Made by a program: the position numbers and the translations under genes
Origin: Zanthoxylum bungeanum
Taxonomy: Eukaryota; Streptophyta; Magnoliopsida; Sapindales; Rutaceae
Direction: 5' to 3'
Length of the DNA stretch: 64,000 nt
Assembly: GCA_019454045.1 (NCBI GenBank)
Contig: SKCR01038151.1
Location: 62,001 to 126,000, forward strand
Part shown: positions 20,996 to 32,620 of the stretch, in pieces
Numbering within the stretch: the first letter of the stretch is position 1
Layout of the letters: each line of letters begins with the position of its first letter
The notes under the pieces: generated by a model
What the model was told of the DNA's origin: nothing
The model's database searches: none
The model's input: the letters and a program-made list of their open reading frames with translations, nothing else

Positions 20996-21763
20996 TGTCT
21001 TTTATTTTATTTAAGTTTTTACTACCCGTAAATATGTGTCGTAACTAAGCCAGTTATCTGGGGTTGTGATGAAGTCCAATATAACCGGTTTATAAGGGGT
21101 TAAATTACGGTTTGGGTAATATAAAGATTTATTTATTGAGCCTTAGTCTTAATGCATCTTTTTAACTGGCTATTAATAAGATTGATTCGGTAAACTTAAA
21201 ATGAACTTGGAAAATTGATTTTAGGTTTAAGACCTTAGACTTAATAGCCCACGATATTCCTTGAGGATAGATAACCCTTTAATATATTTCATTACAGGAT
21301 ATGAATATACCTGTCGGGCTGGGGTAGCCATAATTGGAACTTAATCTTAATAAATTCAGATAACTTGGTTAACATAGCCATATGATTAATTGGGTTATAC
21401 TGGGTATTTGTATTTGACCATCGGAAGAGGCTTTTAGATAATTCTGTGTTCCAGGTTAATAAACCAATATATTACACAAATGTAAAATAACCAATTCATC
21501 TTTTAAAAAGATATTGGAAGGATTCACAACCCTGGATAGTTTTATAAATTTGAAGTTTCTTCAATCTACTTTCAAGCAATTTATTTAATTGTTTTAATTT
21601 TAAAGTCACCACCCAATCAAACAATCAATCCATTAGATACTTGTAAAAATTTAACTTCATAAATTGATAACAAAATGTTTTAAGTCTTCGTGGGATCGAT
21701 ACTTTTTATACTACTTGAACGATACGTGCACTTGCGTTATACGCGTGTGATTACGCCGGTTAC

Positions 21764-23457
21764 CGGATTAATAAGATATTAGACAATATTAATCCACAAA
21801 AGGTTTAATCATTAAATATCCATAGTCGTAGTATTATCGAGACTAGACATCGATAATGCAGAATAGGCTAGTATTGCACTTGTGCGCGTTATGGAAGCTT
21901 AACAACATAGTTCTCATATATTTAAATATAAGATACTTATGCAAGTGTGATATGAGGTTCTGTTAGCCGTTGGATTGGGAACAGCTTCGCTCTGGATAGA
22001 CCCATCGGAATCCCATTGGTAGTATGACTATGTGTCTATGGGAATCCGAATTAGGGTGGGTGTATTTGGTCTTAACCTGAGACTTGCATCGCTAATACTT
22101 GCGACAATCAATACGCTTTGGTTTTGGTCGTCCGGGGCTTTAACAGGTTCCGTGTACGCCTCTTCTGGGTAAACTGAGAATTGTAGTGTATTGGGTGTGA
22201 TGTCAAGACGGAAGTATCACTTCAGTCATATAGAGATGATGATCACGCAGGGATACAGAACTAGTACTCTTAAATGTTGCAGCTATTAGGATAGTATGAC
22301 TAGGTCATGATTATCCGATTATAGAGACTAGTTGCTAGTGATCCAATATATGCTTCGTACGTGACAGACACAATTCCAGCCCCAGGTCTAGCATGTGACA
22401 TCTGATACTGGATCGTAATACGCAATACTTCGTATACTACGCCTGATATAGATTATATATATTCCATGTTGAATATATTTCTGGAGAATTTGGTAGGCAC
22501 GATGCTTTGCTAGAAGCCAACCATGTCTTGTAAATCAGTGAGAACGTGGTACGCGGTACGCACGTGTCGGATAGTCCGACAACCGTATTTTTTGCCAACA
22601 TATCCATGGATCTATTGGGTCGCTTCCCAAAGATTCACCGATGACATTTGACTCGAACAGAATTAATCTGGGATTAATTATGAAAAAAAAGAATTAATCT
22701 GGGATTAATTGTGATAAGAATTTATCTGGGATTAATAGGAAAGTAAATTTAATAGTTAAATTGGATTTTACTTTTCAATTTATTTATTTGGGCTAAATAA
22801 TATATCAGATATATTAATTGAAATTGGATTTCAATACGGAATTAAAATTGGATTTTAATTCAAGCGAACGAATTAATTTGGATTTAATTCTTAAGCGACT
22901 TTCGTAATAATTTTGTTAGGCATTATTATTTAATTAAATTAGATTTAATTACGTCGCGATGGAAAATTCGTTTAGTCGGATTAAACGAACCCGGGCCCAA
23001 AGTGTGTTGTGCAAGCCAACTCAAATTTGGAATTTGAAATTGGATGGGACCCACAACTTACATCAACTTGACACTTGATTTAAATCACTTGTCACTATTC
23101 ATGATGGGTGTAGTTGGCTAATTAATGTTGGACTTTAAAAAACAACACACAAACCAACTTTTGAGATAACTATTCATCATCTCTCTTTTTTCTACTCACT
23201 TGGGTGTGACCTTCCTCTCTCAAATGGAAAATTTTGTTTCAAAATTTTCAACTTGCTAGCACATAAGGAGTCAAACAAGGTGATAGAGAAACTCACCCTT
23301 GAGTTTGGAATTCAAATCAAAGGCTTGGAGCTTCCAACAAAGAAGGAATTTTTGAAATCCTAAATCCGATCAATGTGAGTATTTCCGCTACTTTCACTTG
23401 ATGTATTCACACTAGAATCATGTTTAGGAGACCTTGGGAGTCTTAGAGACACTAACA
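21764..23457 (+). repeat. 5' LTR remnant of copia A
   Basis: It aligns with 29545-30039 and with the solo LTR from about 49174 to 50988, so roughly the first 150 bp of the LTR are missing. It ends GACACTAACA just before the PBS. No gene lies within it. Confidence 0.8.
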
Positions 23458-23458
23458 A

Positions 23459-23472
23459 TGGTATCATGAGCC
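23459..23472 (+). other. Primer-binding site of copia A (initiator tRNA-Met type)
   Basis: TGGTATCATGAGCC is TGGTATCAGAGCC with one extra T, one base after the LTR end. It is the position and sequence expected for an iMet primer. Confidence 0.7.
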
Positions 23473-25627
23473 ACTTAAACTTGATTTCAATTTCTAGGGT
23501 TCTAAACTTTAATTTGGGATTTTTTGCTTGGAGCATGATTTTTTCAAATTGGTTGTTTGGTTGAGTTTGGATGATGATGAATTGGATTTGTGCATCTTTG
23601 GATTTGAGAAAAATTGATTTGATAAAAAATCCCAAAATCCATCCATTTGGCCGAATGTTACCCTAGGATTTGCTCATGGTAATTTTTTGAATTTTGACAA
23701 TTGGATATGTTAAAAGCATGAAATAAATATTGATTGTTGATTTAATTGGATTGAAATCAAAATTGGATGTTATTTCTATGCCTTTTCCGTGAGTATGTAG
23801 CATGTTTTAGAATTGATTTTGCTTCAATTTTTGTTGGACATGAATTGGAAATGTTGAGCATGATTAATTGGATTAATTAGTGTTTTGGAAACATTAGATT
23901 AATTGATTAATTATGTTAATTGCATTTTAATTAAATTAATATGTAATTTGGAATAATGTGTTAATTTAATTTGTTGTAATTGGGCTTAATGGGCTTGGTT
24001 GGGCCAAGTTTGGTTTTGGTCAATTAGGTTGGACCGAATTGGGCCTAAAACCATTTCCATAAAGTCAAAATATGACTATTGGGCCTTTAAAATTTTAATT
24101 GGGCCTAATGGGCCAAAATTAATTTTTAGCATAGGGTGATTCCTATTTGGGCCTTGGCATCTTGGGTTTGATCCATAATGGCCAAAGCCCATGCCTAAAG
24201 AATTAATTAAAAGCCTATTGGACTTTAATTGAATAGTATTGGATGCTAATTGGGCCTTTGAGACCCATTTAGATTGGATTTGGAATCCAAGTCTTTAAGG
24301 TACATAGATAAGTGTAATTATTTAATTTGGAATTAAATTCGAATTAGTATTGAATACAAATTAAATTGGATTTAAAATTGTAGTTCGATATAATTCAAGA
24401 ATACGTACATTTAGTATTTATTCTTAAACGAGTTGGACTCGCACAAATCAAATCGTTGTTTGAACATTGGATGGTCATTAATTCAAAGATTAATTAATTG
24501 GATTAGATTGATTGAATAACATGCTTTGTGTGAATACTTGGATGTATTTGTATGAATAGTGTATATCGGATGGATATTAGAAGGGTAAGGGCAATTTTGG
24601 AAATTGTTGTAATAAATTTATAATTTATTAAATTGGACCTGCGCGTCCAGCCTATTATCTATTTTCTCTTTGTATTTCTATTCTCACCAATTCCCCTCAA
24701 TGTAAATGAGGTTTCTTTTAGTGTTATGTAATTGGGTAGAAGTATGAATAGTGCTAGCAAGAGAGAGGAAATGGAGAGATTTGTTATAGGAACAAAGTTT
24801 GTTATATATCCATCCACATATCATTATTATTTTATTTGCGCCTTATTATGCTTTTAGAATGCATGTTTAAGGGCGTATGATGAGACCTAATCAAAGATAA
24901 TAAATTGGTTGCCAATTTACGTGAAAAACCCTCAATATAATATTAAGCGTGGTTCTATCTTAAGATCCAAGATTGGCATTGGTTTGTTGGCCAAAGTCAA
25001 GATCAATGTCCATCGCAGATGTGTTTGAACCATGAAAGCTTTGTCCTATATCGCATGTCTTGGGCGGTTGTGACTTTTTGGCCAAAGTCAAGGTCACTTC
25101 AAGTTCATTGACGTGGATTACGAAGCTTTCCCACTGTCAATGGGTCACGCTTAACTAGAATCATTAAGCTTGTTGATCCAAAGCCAAGGCTTAGTTGATT
25201 CAGAGGAAATAGGTTAGGAAATATATTAGATATATATTTCGGACTTGGAGGTCCACCTACCTAGTTAAGTTTCATACAGCTTGTTGGCCAAAGTCAAGGT
25301 TGTGTGTTATTTAACGAGATCCTAGCCCACTAGGAAAATGGGTTTCCCGAGTACTCCACAGAGGGTTAGAGGCTCGCCGAAAATAGTGGGAGGCGAGTAT
25401 TAAATTTGCAATTTCGTTTAATACTTGCTAAACAGGCTCTTTTATTTTATTTATCGTTGTTATAAATATATTAGTTGGACTAATATTGAATATTGCTTTC
25501 TTTGAACAGTTAGACTGTACAACATACTACTCCACTTGTAGTTGGTTATATAGTTGGACTATAGTAGCCATTAAATTTTGAGTGTACCCGAAATCGTTGA
25601 TTGAATAGTTAGACTATTGCAATCGAG
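23473..25627 (+). other. Long non-coding leader of copia A
   Basis: 2.15 kb between the PBS and gag with no coding signal. Its distal part carries four repeated stem-loops (24971-25306), listed separately. The proximal part is AT-rich with repeated TTGGGCC/GGGCCTAA motifs. Confidence 0.65.
24971..25306 (+). other. Array of four stem-loops sharing a CCAAAG loop (copia A leader)
   Basis: The motif TTGGCCAAAGTCAAG or a variant occurs at 24987, 25078, 25173 and 25284. Each copy is flanked by a different inverted repeat: GATTGGCATTG with CAATGTCCATC (24971-25014); GTGACTTT with AAGGTCAC (25070-25097); TAAGCTTG with CAAGGCTTA, one bulge (25165-25193); and CATACA plus CTTG with CAAG plus TGTGTG (25273-25306). 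The loops are 11-12 nt. The first and fourth also share an asymmetric internal loop (one G opposite two bases). Different stems with a constant loop point to a selected RNA structure, perhaps a packaging or gag-binding signal. Folding was done by eye. Confidence 0.65.
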
Positions 25628-26563
25628 ATGGCTGGAAAGATTAGCGTTAGGGACATAATCATGAGCGATAATGTCTTTAACGGCTTCAATTTTCCAGATT
25701 GGGAGATGAATCTCAGGATAGTCTTGGGAGCCGAGAAGTTACTCTATGTCATAGAGAAACCTCTCGGGCTTGAGCCAAGATTTGAGCAAATAGTAGAGCA
25801 TGAGCTTTGGAAGACTTATCTTGATGATAAATTTAGTGCTCAATCCGTCATGCTTGCCGCAATGACTCCTCAATTTCATCGTCAGAAAAAAGGATTGGAT
25901 CCTTATAGTATAATGTTAAAATTGAAGGATCTTCACATATCTAACCTTAGATCTCAGAAGTACGAATTGCAAAAGAAGCTCTTTCGCTTGCATATGTCAG
26001 AGGGTACATCTGTCGAGCACTAGGTGTTGCAGATGATTGCTGACATCAAACAGCTAGGTTAGCTAGGCATAATCTTCGAGGCCGAGACTTCCATAGATTT
26101 GATATTACAATCTCTGCCTGATTACTGAGGCAGGTTCGTGATGAACTATAATATGATGAACCAAAAGAAAAATCTTGGAGAGTTATTGGCGATGCTGAAA
26201 GAAGCAGAGCCAGAGCTTCTAAAGGGCAAGAAGCGCAAGGCGCACCTTACTTCGACATCCCAGATGGGCAAGGCTTGGCCGAAGGCTTCTGGGGGTGTGA
26301 AGAAAAAGGGCAAGGCTAAATCATCACAGTCTTCTAGGAAGACTAAGGACATATCCAAAGACGTCTGCCTATATTATGTCAAACGGGGTCACTGGAAGCG
26401 TGACTGCCGTGAGTACAAGGCGGAGTTGGAGGAAGAGAAGATGGGCAAGGCTCCGGCTTCAGGTATGTTTGTTATAAACATATCTACTACTAGTTTTAAA
26501 AAATTAGATTTTTTTATTTTGGATGTGGTACTCACATATGTACTGATGTGCAGGATCTGCTGA
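25628..26563 (+). pseudogene. copia A gag remnant
   Basis: It starts MAGKISVRDIIMSDNVFNGFNF and has the copia gag features PDWEMNLRIVLGAEKL and YELQKKLFRLHMSEG. A TAG follows EGTSVEH at about 26021, with further stops around 26060-26130. The frame then continues to a basic tail and a zinc-knuckle remnant CLYYVKRGHWKRDC, in which the second Cys of CCHC has become Tyr. Gag is particle-forming; this copy is broken and its knuckle is damaged. Confidence 0.8.
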
Positions 26564-26802
26564 TTAGCAGGAGACTGGCTTCAGATGAGATCGACTTGCG
26601 AGTCAGAAACGGGACAATAGTCGCTGTTTTCGCCGTTGGGACCTATGTATTGTATCTGCCATTGAGGCATGTAATTACATTAGGTGACTGTTATTTTATA
26701 CCTAGTTTGACTAAGAAATATCATCTCTGCATTTTATTTAACACGTTGTTACCTTTGTATTCTGGAACACTAGGTGTTTTGTATATAAATATGACATTTT
26801 GA
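26500..26802 (+). pseudogene. copia A protease remnant
   Basis: ILDVVLTYVLMCRI stands where copia elements have the active site ILDTGCGTH. The catalytic D is retained but TG is lost, and a stop follows. Downstream, in another frame, come EIDLRVRNG, VAVFAVGTYVLYLPL and LGDCYFIPSLTKK, the usual protease-to-integrase linker of plant copia elements. Confidence 0.7.
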
Positions 26803-27960
26803 TATGTACAACATATGTTAATAATAGTCTTTATATTTTGAATATAAATGAATCTCAAACATATAACATGACAAACAAAAAGCTCAAACTGAGTAAAACA
26901 TATGAAACTTATTTGTGGCATTGTCGTCTGAGACACATTAACAAGACTTGTATATCCACACTTTCAAATAGTGGATACTTGGACGGATTTTATCCTAATT
27001 CATATGACGTCTGCGAATATTGTTTATTAGGCAAAGTGCCTAAAATGCCTTTTAGTGGTAAAGGTGTACGTGCCACCGAACTGTTAGCCCTCGTTCATGG
27101 TGACGTATGTGGGCCCATATCTAGCTAGGCTAGAGGTGGTTATGAAAACTTCGTAATCGTTATGGATGTTGCATCGCGTTATGGTTATGTGTATCTTATG
27201 AAACACAAATCGGAAAATTTTGATAAATTCAAAGAGTTTCAACACGAAGTAGAAAAACAAACTGGCAAAAGTATTAAAACATCACGGTTGGACCGTGGTG
27301 GAAAATACTTGAGCAATGAGTTTCTCGATTACTTGGAAGAATATGGTATTCTTTCATAATGGACTCCTCCCGGAACACCTCAATTGAGGGGTGTGTCCGA
27401 ACAGAGAAGCATAACTTTGTTGGACATGGTAAAGTTAATAATGAGTCGCACTGAGCTATTAATTTCCTTCATGGGATACGCATTGAACAATGCTATACTT
27501 ATTTTGAATAAGGCTCCATCATAGTCTGTTGGACGGACTCCATATGAAATATGAACAGGAAAGAAACCAGGTTTCTCATTCCTGAAGATTTGGGGATGCT
27601 GGGCATATATTAAATATTTGGATGGTACCAAACTGGAACCCAAATACGATAAGTGCCTCTTTGTAATTGGTTATCCTAGGGAAGCCAAAGGATATTGTTC
27701 CACAACCTATAAGAGAAAAAAATATTTGTTGCTCTCCATGAGGTTTTCCTTAGAGGAATTCCTAAATGCAGTGGTAAGTGGGAGGAAAGTTGAACATCTT
27801 TGAAAATCGAAGTGATACTGTTCCTGGCACCGATCCCCTCATGGAACACGAACAATTCATCAAGGATGATACTGTTCCACAATCTTCTAATACACAAGAA
27901 CCGCGTAGGTCGGAGAGAGTCAGAAAACAACCTTAGAGGTATGGGTTTCTGATCTCACCT
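26803..27960 (+). pseudogene. copia A integrase remnant
   Basis: The GAG-pre-integrase zinc finger is visible (LWHCRLRHINKT ... DVCEYCLLGK), then LVHGDVCGPIS, a TAG at about 27125, the core segment FVIVMDVASRYGYVYLMKHKS, and LDRGGKYLSNEF, where the family has DRGGEY (E to K). A TAA at 27357 is followed by the PGTPQLRGVSEQRS block holding the third acidic residue. The end (WGCWAYIKYLDGTKLEPKYDKCLFVIGYP) is recognisable. Several stops remain. Confidence 0.8.
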
Positions 27961-28740
27961 TATATAGACATCAATCTTATTGAGGAAGATGAACTGGCTA
28001 CGTATGAAGAAACGATACAAGGTATCGACTCCATTTTATGGCAAGGTGCCATGAAGTCCGAATTGGATTCCATGTATACCAACCAAGTTTGGACACTGGT
28101 TGATGTACTAGAAGGCATTGTGCCTATTGGTAGCAAATGGGTATTCATAGTGAAGACAGACATGGATGGCAACATACAAACGTACAAAGCTAGGCTTGTA
28201 GCGAAAGGGTATCGTCATTAACATGATGTTGATTACGATGAAACCTTTTACCCGTTGCCATGATTAAATCCATTCGGATAATGCTTGCTAATGCTGCATA
28301 TTTCGATTATGAAATATGGCAGATGGACGTCAAAACCATTTTCCTTAACAGAAACCTTTTAGAGGATGTTTATATAAAACATCCTGACGGTTTTGTCGTA
28401 CCAAAACATGCAAACAAGGTTTGCAAGTTAAACCAATCCATTTATACATTGAAGCAAACATTGTGTTCTTGGAACCAACGTTTTGATAAGATCATAATGG
28501 AATAGGGTTTCATTCAAAACGAAGATGATTCTTGTGTATATAAGAAGGCTAGTGGGAGCGCACTGACAATGATTGTCCTATACGTTGATGATGTATTATT
28601 TCTTGGAAATGACATTCCCATATTAAAATCGGTGAAAGCTTGGCTTTCATTAAAATTCTCCATGGAATACTTGGGAGAGGCAACCTTTGTTCTAGGAATA
28701 AGGATCTACTAGGATAGATCTAAAAGTTGTTGGCCCTCTC
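27960..28740 (+). pseudogene. copia A reverse transcriptase remnant
   Basis: The conserved start VKTDMDGNIQTYKARLVAKGY is followed by a TAA (28219) and DVDYDETFYPLP. Next come WQMDVKTIFLNRNLLEDVYIKHPDGF, KLNQSIYTLKQTLCSWNQRFD and a TAG at 28503. The catalytic YVDD follows at 28581-28592, then KFSMEYLGEATFVLGIRIY and a stop. The catalytic Asp residues are present but the frame is not intact. Confidence 0.85.
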
Positions 28741-29376
28741 TCCGAGAGCTCGTACATTGTTAGACATGTACGCGACCTGGTGTCTCATATGCTTTGAGCA
28801 TCTGAACTTACAATCAGGGCAATCTAGGTGATGGTCACTGGATTGATGTATAGAACATCCTTAAGTATCTTAGACGAACTAAGGATGCATTCTTAATCTA
28901 TGGAGAATGAGAACTTCAAATGATTAGGTTCACCGACGCAAGTTTCCTAACCGATAAAAACAACTGTAAGTCGCAATGAGGGTACACATTTTATTTGAAT
29001 AACGAAACAGTGAGCTGGAAATCTTCATAGCAAGATACTGTTGCCGATTCAGTAAAAGCGAATTATATTGCTACTGCTGAGGCATCAAAAGAAGCATTTT
29101 AGATCTATAAAATTCCTAATTGGATTATGAGTAGTTTTGTTAGCATCTGAGCTGGGCTACAACACAGGCTAAAGAATTACGGTCTCGTCAATGATCCAAG
29201 TATGTACTTCGACGGTTTCATCTGATTCGTGAGATCATACATCGTGGCGATGTCATGATCGAAAAGATCGTTTCAGATGATAACCTTGCATATCCGCTAG
29301 CGAAAGCGATATCTCAGCATAAGCATGAGCGACCCGTACATAGTTCAGGTGTTGGAAACTTGAGTGATTGGCTATA
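28741..29376 (+). pseudogene. copia A RNase H remnant
   Basis: Poorly preserved. Pieces such as the SVKANYIATAEASKEAF-like segment (about 29050-29100) and the terminal LAYPLAKAISQHKHERP...LSDWL (about 29285-29376) match the usual copia RNase H end just before the PPT. Stops and shifts are frequent. Confidence 0.65.
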
Positions 29377-29380
29377 GGAC

Positions 29381-29391
29381 AAGTGGGAGAT
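29381..29391 (+). other. Polypurine tract of copia A
   Basis: AAGTGGGAGAT directly precedes the LTR start TGTTGGACA and is the standard copia PPT. Confidence 0.85.
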
Positions 29392-30039
29392 TGTTGGACA
29401 ATTATGACCCATAGCATCACTATTTGTGAAAGACATAGTGTTCTTTGTACAAATTAACTATGTGACAAAGGAAATTGCTCTTTTATCATTTGTAATTGGA
29501 TTACTTGGATATATAAATAATAAAAGTCCATATGATTAGTACTGGATTAATAAGATATGAGTCAATATTAATCCATGAAAGGTTTAATCATTAAAAATCC
29601 CTAGTCATAGTATTATCGAGACTGGACATCGATAATGCGGAATAGGCTAGTATTGCATTTGTGTGCGTTATGGAATCTTAACGACATAGTTCTCATATAT
29701 TTAAGTATAAGATACTTATGCAAGTGTGATATGAGGTTCCGTTAGACTTTGGATCGGGAACAGCTTCGCTCTGGATTGACCCCTCAGAATCCCATTGGTA
29801 GTATGACTATGTGTCTATGGGAATCCGAATCAGGGTGGGTGTATTTGGTCTTAACCTGAGACTTGCATCGCTAATACTTGCGACAATCAGTAAGCTTTGG
29901 TTTTGTTCGTCCGGGGCTTTAACAGGTTCTGTGTACATCTCTTCTGGGTATACTGAGAATCGTAGTGTATTGGGTGGGATGTCAAGACGGAAGTATCACT
30001 TCAGTCATATGGAGATGATGATCACGCAGGGATACAGAA
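29392..30039 (+). repeat. 3' LTR of copia A, interrupted
   Basis: It begins TGTTGGACAATTATGACCC and matches the solo LTR at 49025 and the 5' LTR remnant. It stops at GATACAGAA, after which an X LTR begins at 30040. The expected continuation (CTAGTACTCTTAAATG, as at 22261) is not seen anywhere to the right and must lie beyond the window. Confidence 0.85.
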
Positions 30040-32591
30040 TGTTGGGGTTTTGGGCATTGGGCGCAGCGGAAGCGCGGGTTCGGGGGAAATAGTATTTTAA
30101 AACTTTTTCAAAATACCAAATAATTATTCAATATCTAATATGAATAATTTATTCATATCTCACCTAAACCTATTTATTCGATATCAAATATTGACATAAA
30201 TAATGTTGAAAACTCGCGAAACTTTTATGAAAACCATTTTTCTGCAAAAAGAACTAAAATACATTTTTGACCGAACCGACTATCCGAAAATTATGGAAAC
30301 TACCTAGGTCAGCTCCAATAGTGTCAGGGTTGTCCATAGGCTGCCTGTATAGTGACAGATTCACTCTTTAGATAGCCGTCACCCAGTTGGCTCAAAATCC
30401 ACCCGGTAACGCTATTTTTGGCCGTTTTCGCTTATTTCAAGTCGGAAACACATTCCGGCAATTGTGCCAACACCCAAATTACATCCAAAATATAATAAAG
30501 ACTACAATTTCATCACCAAATTAGAATACACTTTTCATGTTTAAATCCAGGTCTGACCAGTAAGTTAAAACAATATACTTTTCATGTTTAAATCCAATTT
30601 TATCACAAGATTAATCAAATTTATCAATCACCAAATGTGTCCCACCACATATAAACAACCCAAGAATAATTCTAGGCTATTTAGAGTGGATCAATAACTG
30701 TAGAATGGAAATAATTCAATAATTGAATAAATTGGCATAATATTACAATAATATTCAGACATTTCACTTCACACATGCTCAACAACTTCCATTCATCCAT
30801 CAACAACCAAAAGCCCCAAATATTATAAGCTAAGAGTCCATAGAACAATTCTAAGAAATCAAGAAACTAGAAACAAATTTCAAAGCTTTAGAGATTTGAA
30901 GATTACCTTTTAAAACTCCAAAATTCCATAAGCCTTTTCTTGATTTTCTTTACTTATAAGCTTGAATCATCAAGCTTGAATGAAACCCATTTTTCATGTT
31001 CTCCATTTGAGGTTCTCGGCAATGTTGAAGACAACAAGAGAGATAAAGTTTTTCATTTTTAAAACCCTTTTTGACCAAAACTAGTGGTCAAAATGGAGCA
31101 ATTTTGTCTTTTTATTTTTTAATCAAATTAAAAACAATTTCACTTTATTTTAGCCAATCAAATTAGGAAATAATAAAGTGAAATCCAACTCATGCCAAGT
31201 GTTCCAATTATTTTTCACCATGTATCATATCCATAATGACAATTGGATAAGGTTGGAAAATTCAATTATTTATTTATTTAACTATTAAATAATTAAACAA
31301 TAATTAACTCAAATATATGTATTTTATTTACATAAAATAATAAATACATATATTCAAGGCATGTGTCAAAATCTCATTTGACGAATAATTAATGTGTATC
31401 TAATCGTATTATGTATCAAATACAAATACACAATAATTATTTTCGGACAAAATCCCCTAATTGCATGTGTTGTCGTTTAACGATTAAACTATCCGAATTA
31501 ACTCATTTAATCCGGTGAAATATTATGAATAATCTATATTATTCATATCGAGTTACCCAAGTGCTCAACGAGTACACTTCATATTGTGGGACTCTCTAAG
31601 TTTAGGTTTATCCGTCACGAAATCCAATTTCGTGTCCATAATCCACCCACTCATGGATTATGACGACCGTGGATAATCTCGCTAAACTATGCAAGCCAAG
31701 GTCATAGTATACGTATAATCCCACCGTCACAGGCCATCCGTATTATACCTGGGATATAGATCAGAACGTCAAATCCGTTCGGTATAATACAGTTGACTTA
31801 TAATTTACGATTACGAAAAAACACTCGGAACTGGTTTCTGACGTTATACCACGACCATGGATTTACTAGATCGTAAACACGTGAGGATGCCTATGCCCTG
31901 TACACAGGACTGACAAATCCTATCTTGATACGCACAGGATATCATGAGCATCAGTCCACACCTAACGAACAGACGAATGTCTGATCATGGCTAGAACTTT
32001 GACGTGACTGCCATCAAAGTTGGAGGATATATCCACGGTGGTATCTCAAGTCGAAGGACCACTATGCTCGCTCAACTCGAGAAGGTTCCTATTGACGTTG
32101 GTGTACCATCTATTAGGAAACCTTCAGTGAGTCGTTCAATGTCTTATCAAATAAACACCTACATGTCTATATGAGTCTCCCCCAAGACTCATGGTTAACT
32201 GGGATAAACCATCGGACCAAGTCACGATATACGACATGTACTAGTCTCAGCGGATTTTACTAATCGACCCGTGTCAGTAAATCTTGACCAGGAACTTTAT
32301 TTAAGGATATACAACTATTAGTGCTATTCTCAATGTCAATTACAAACTACGTTGTAACTGCGCACTATACTGTAAATCCTAGGGTCTTTTTGTAATATAC
32401 ACGTATCACTTAACCAGATTCAGTTTCGATCTAATCGTAATCAGATATCTAATCGTGATTAGATCTAATAACTGAATAAAAGACAAGGGTTCTACAGTTA
32501 ATTAAGTAATATTATGGAAAATATAGTTGCTTGTATTTATGAATGGACATAAATACGATCCGGATTGGCACTAGGAGCACCAACCCTAATA
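30040..32591 (-). repeat. X LTR a (3' LTR of first unit)
   Basis: On the + strand it runs from TGTTGGGGTTTTGGGC to ACCAACCCTAATA. On its own strand it starts TATTAGGGTTGG, next to the PPT. It aligns with the other X LTRs and, with more divergence, with the solo LTR at 301-2901. No gene. Confidence 0.85.
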
Positions 32592-32620
32592 ATTTCTCCC
32601 ACTTGCTCTAGTGCCAATCC
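32562..32620 (-). other. PPT of X enclosed in a 13-bp perfect inverted repeat
   Basis: GGATTGGCACTAG (32562-32574, inside the LTR) and CTAGTGCCAATCC (32608-32620, internal) are exact reverse complements separated by 33 nt. The 33 nt contain the PPT (read on the - strand as AGCAAGTGGGAGAAAT) and the LTR start. The same arrangement is intact at 42173-42231 and 44747-44805 and partly decayed at about 52870-52930. Confidence 0.75.

Larger units (their letters stand above)
64..21763 (+). mobile_element. Athila-type Ty3/gypsy LTR retrotransposon, decayed, with nested insertions
   Basis: The order is PBS, gag, protease, RT, RNase H, integrase, accessory region, PPT and 3' LTR. This fits the Athila branch, as do the tRNA-Asp PBS, the DLGAS protease motif and a PPT ending in GTTTGGGGGTG before an LTR that starts TGATGAGCGG. 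A proper 5' LTR is absent from the window. The element is split by an X-family solo LTR (301-2901) and element Y (7978-16775); without them it is about 10.3 kb. All polyprotein domains carry stops and frameshifts, so it is not autonomous. Its unusual content is the region at 16840-18270, with a Cys-rich ORF and a LOG-like gene. Confidence 0.85.
19646..21763 (+). repeat. 3' LTR of Athila element
   Basis: It begins TGATGAGCGG after the PPT and ends around ACGCCGGTTACC, where copia A LTR sequence begins. The end region CGATACGTGCACTTGCG is typical of Athila LTRs just before the PBS. A TATAAATA box is at 20232-20239. It includes two local tandem arrays. The exact right end is uncertain by a few bases because the partner 5' LTR is missing and the usual terminal CA is not seen. 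Confidence 0.75.
21764..30039 (+). mobile_element. copia A: Ty1/copia element, decayed, both LTRs partial
   Basis: It runs from a 5' LTR remnant (21764-23457) through PBS 23459, a 2.2-kb leader, gag, protease, integrase, RT and RNase H remnants in copia order (integrase before RT), PPT 29381 and the first 648 bp of the 3' LTR. The left end is cut by Athila sequence, and the right end by the X array, which enters after CAGAA (30035-30039). Multiple stops and frameshifts make it defective. The 3' LTR start TGTTGGACA and the 5' LTR end ACTAACA match both ends of the solo LTR at 49025-50988. Confidence 0.85.
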
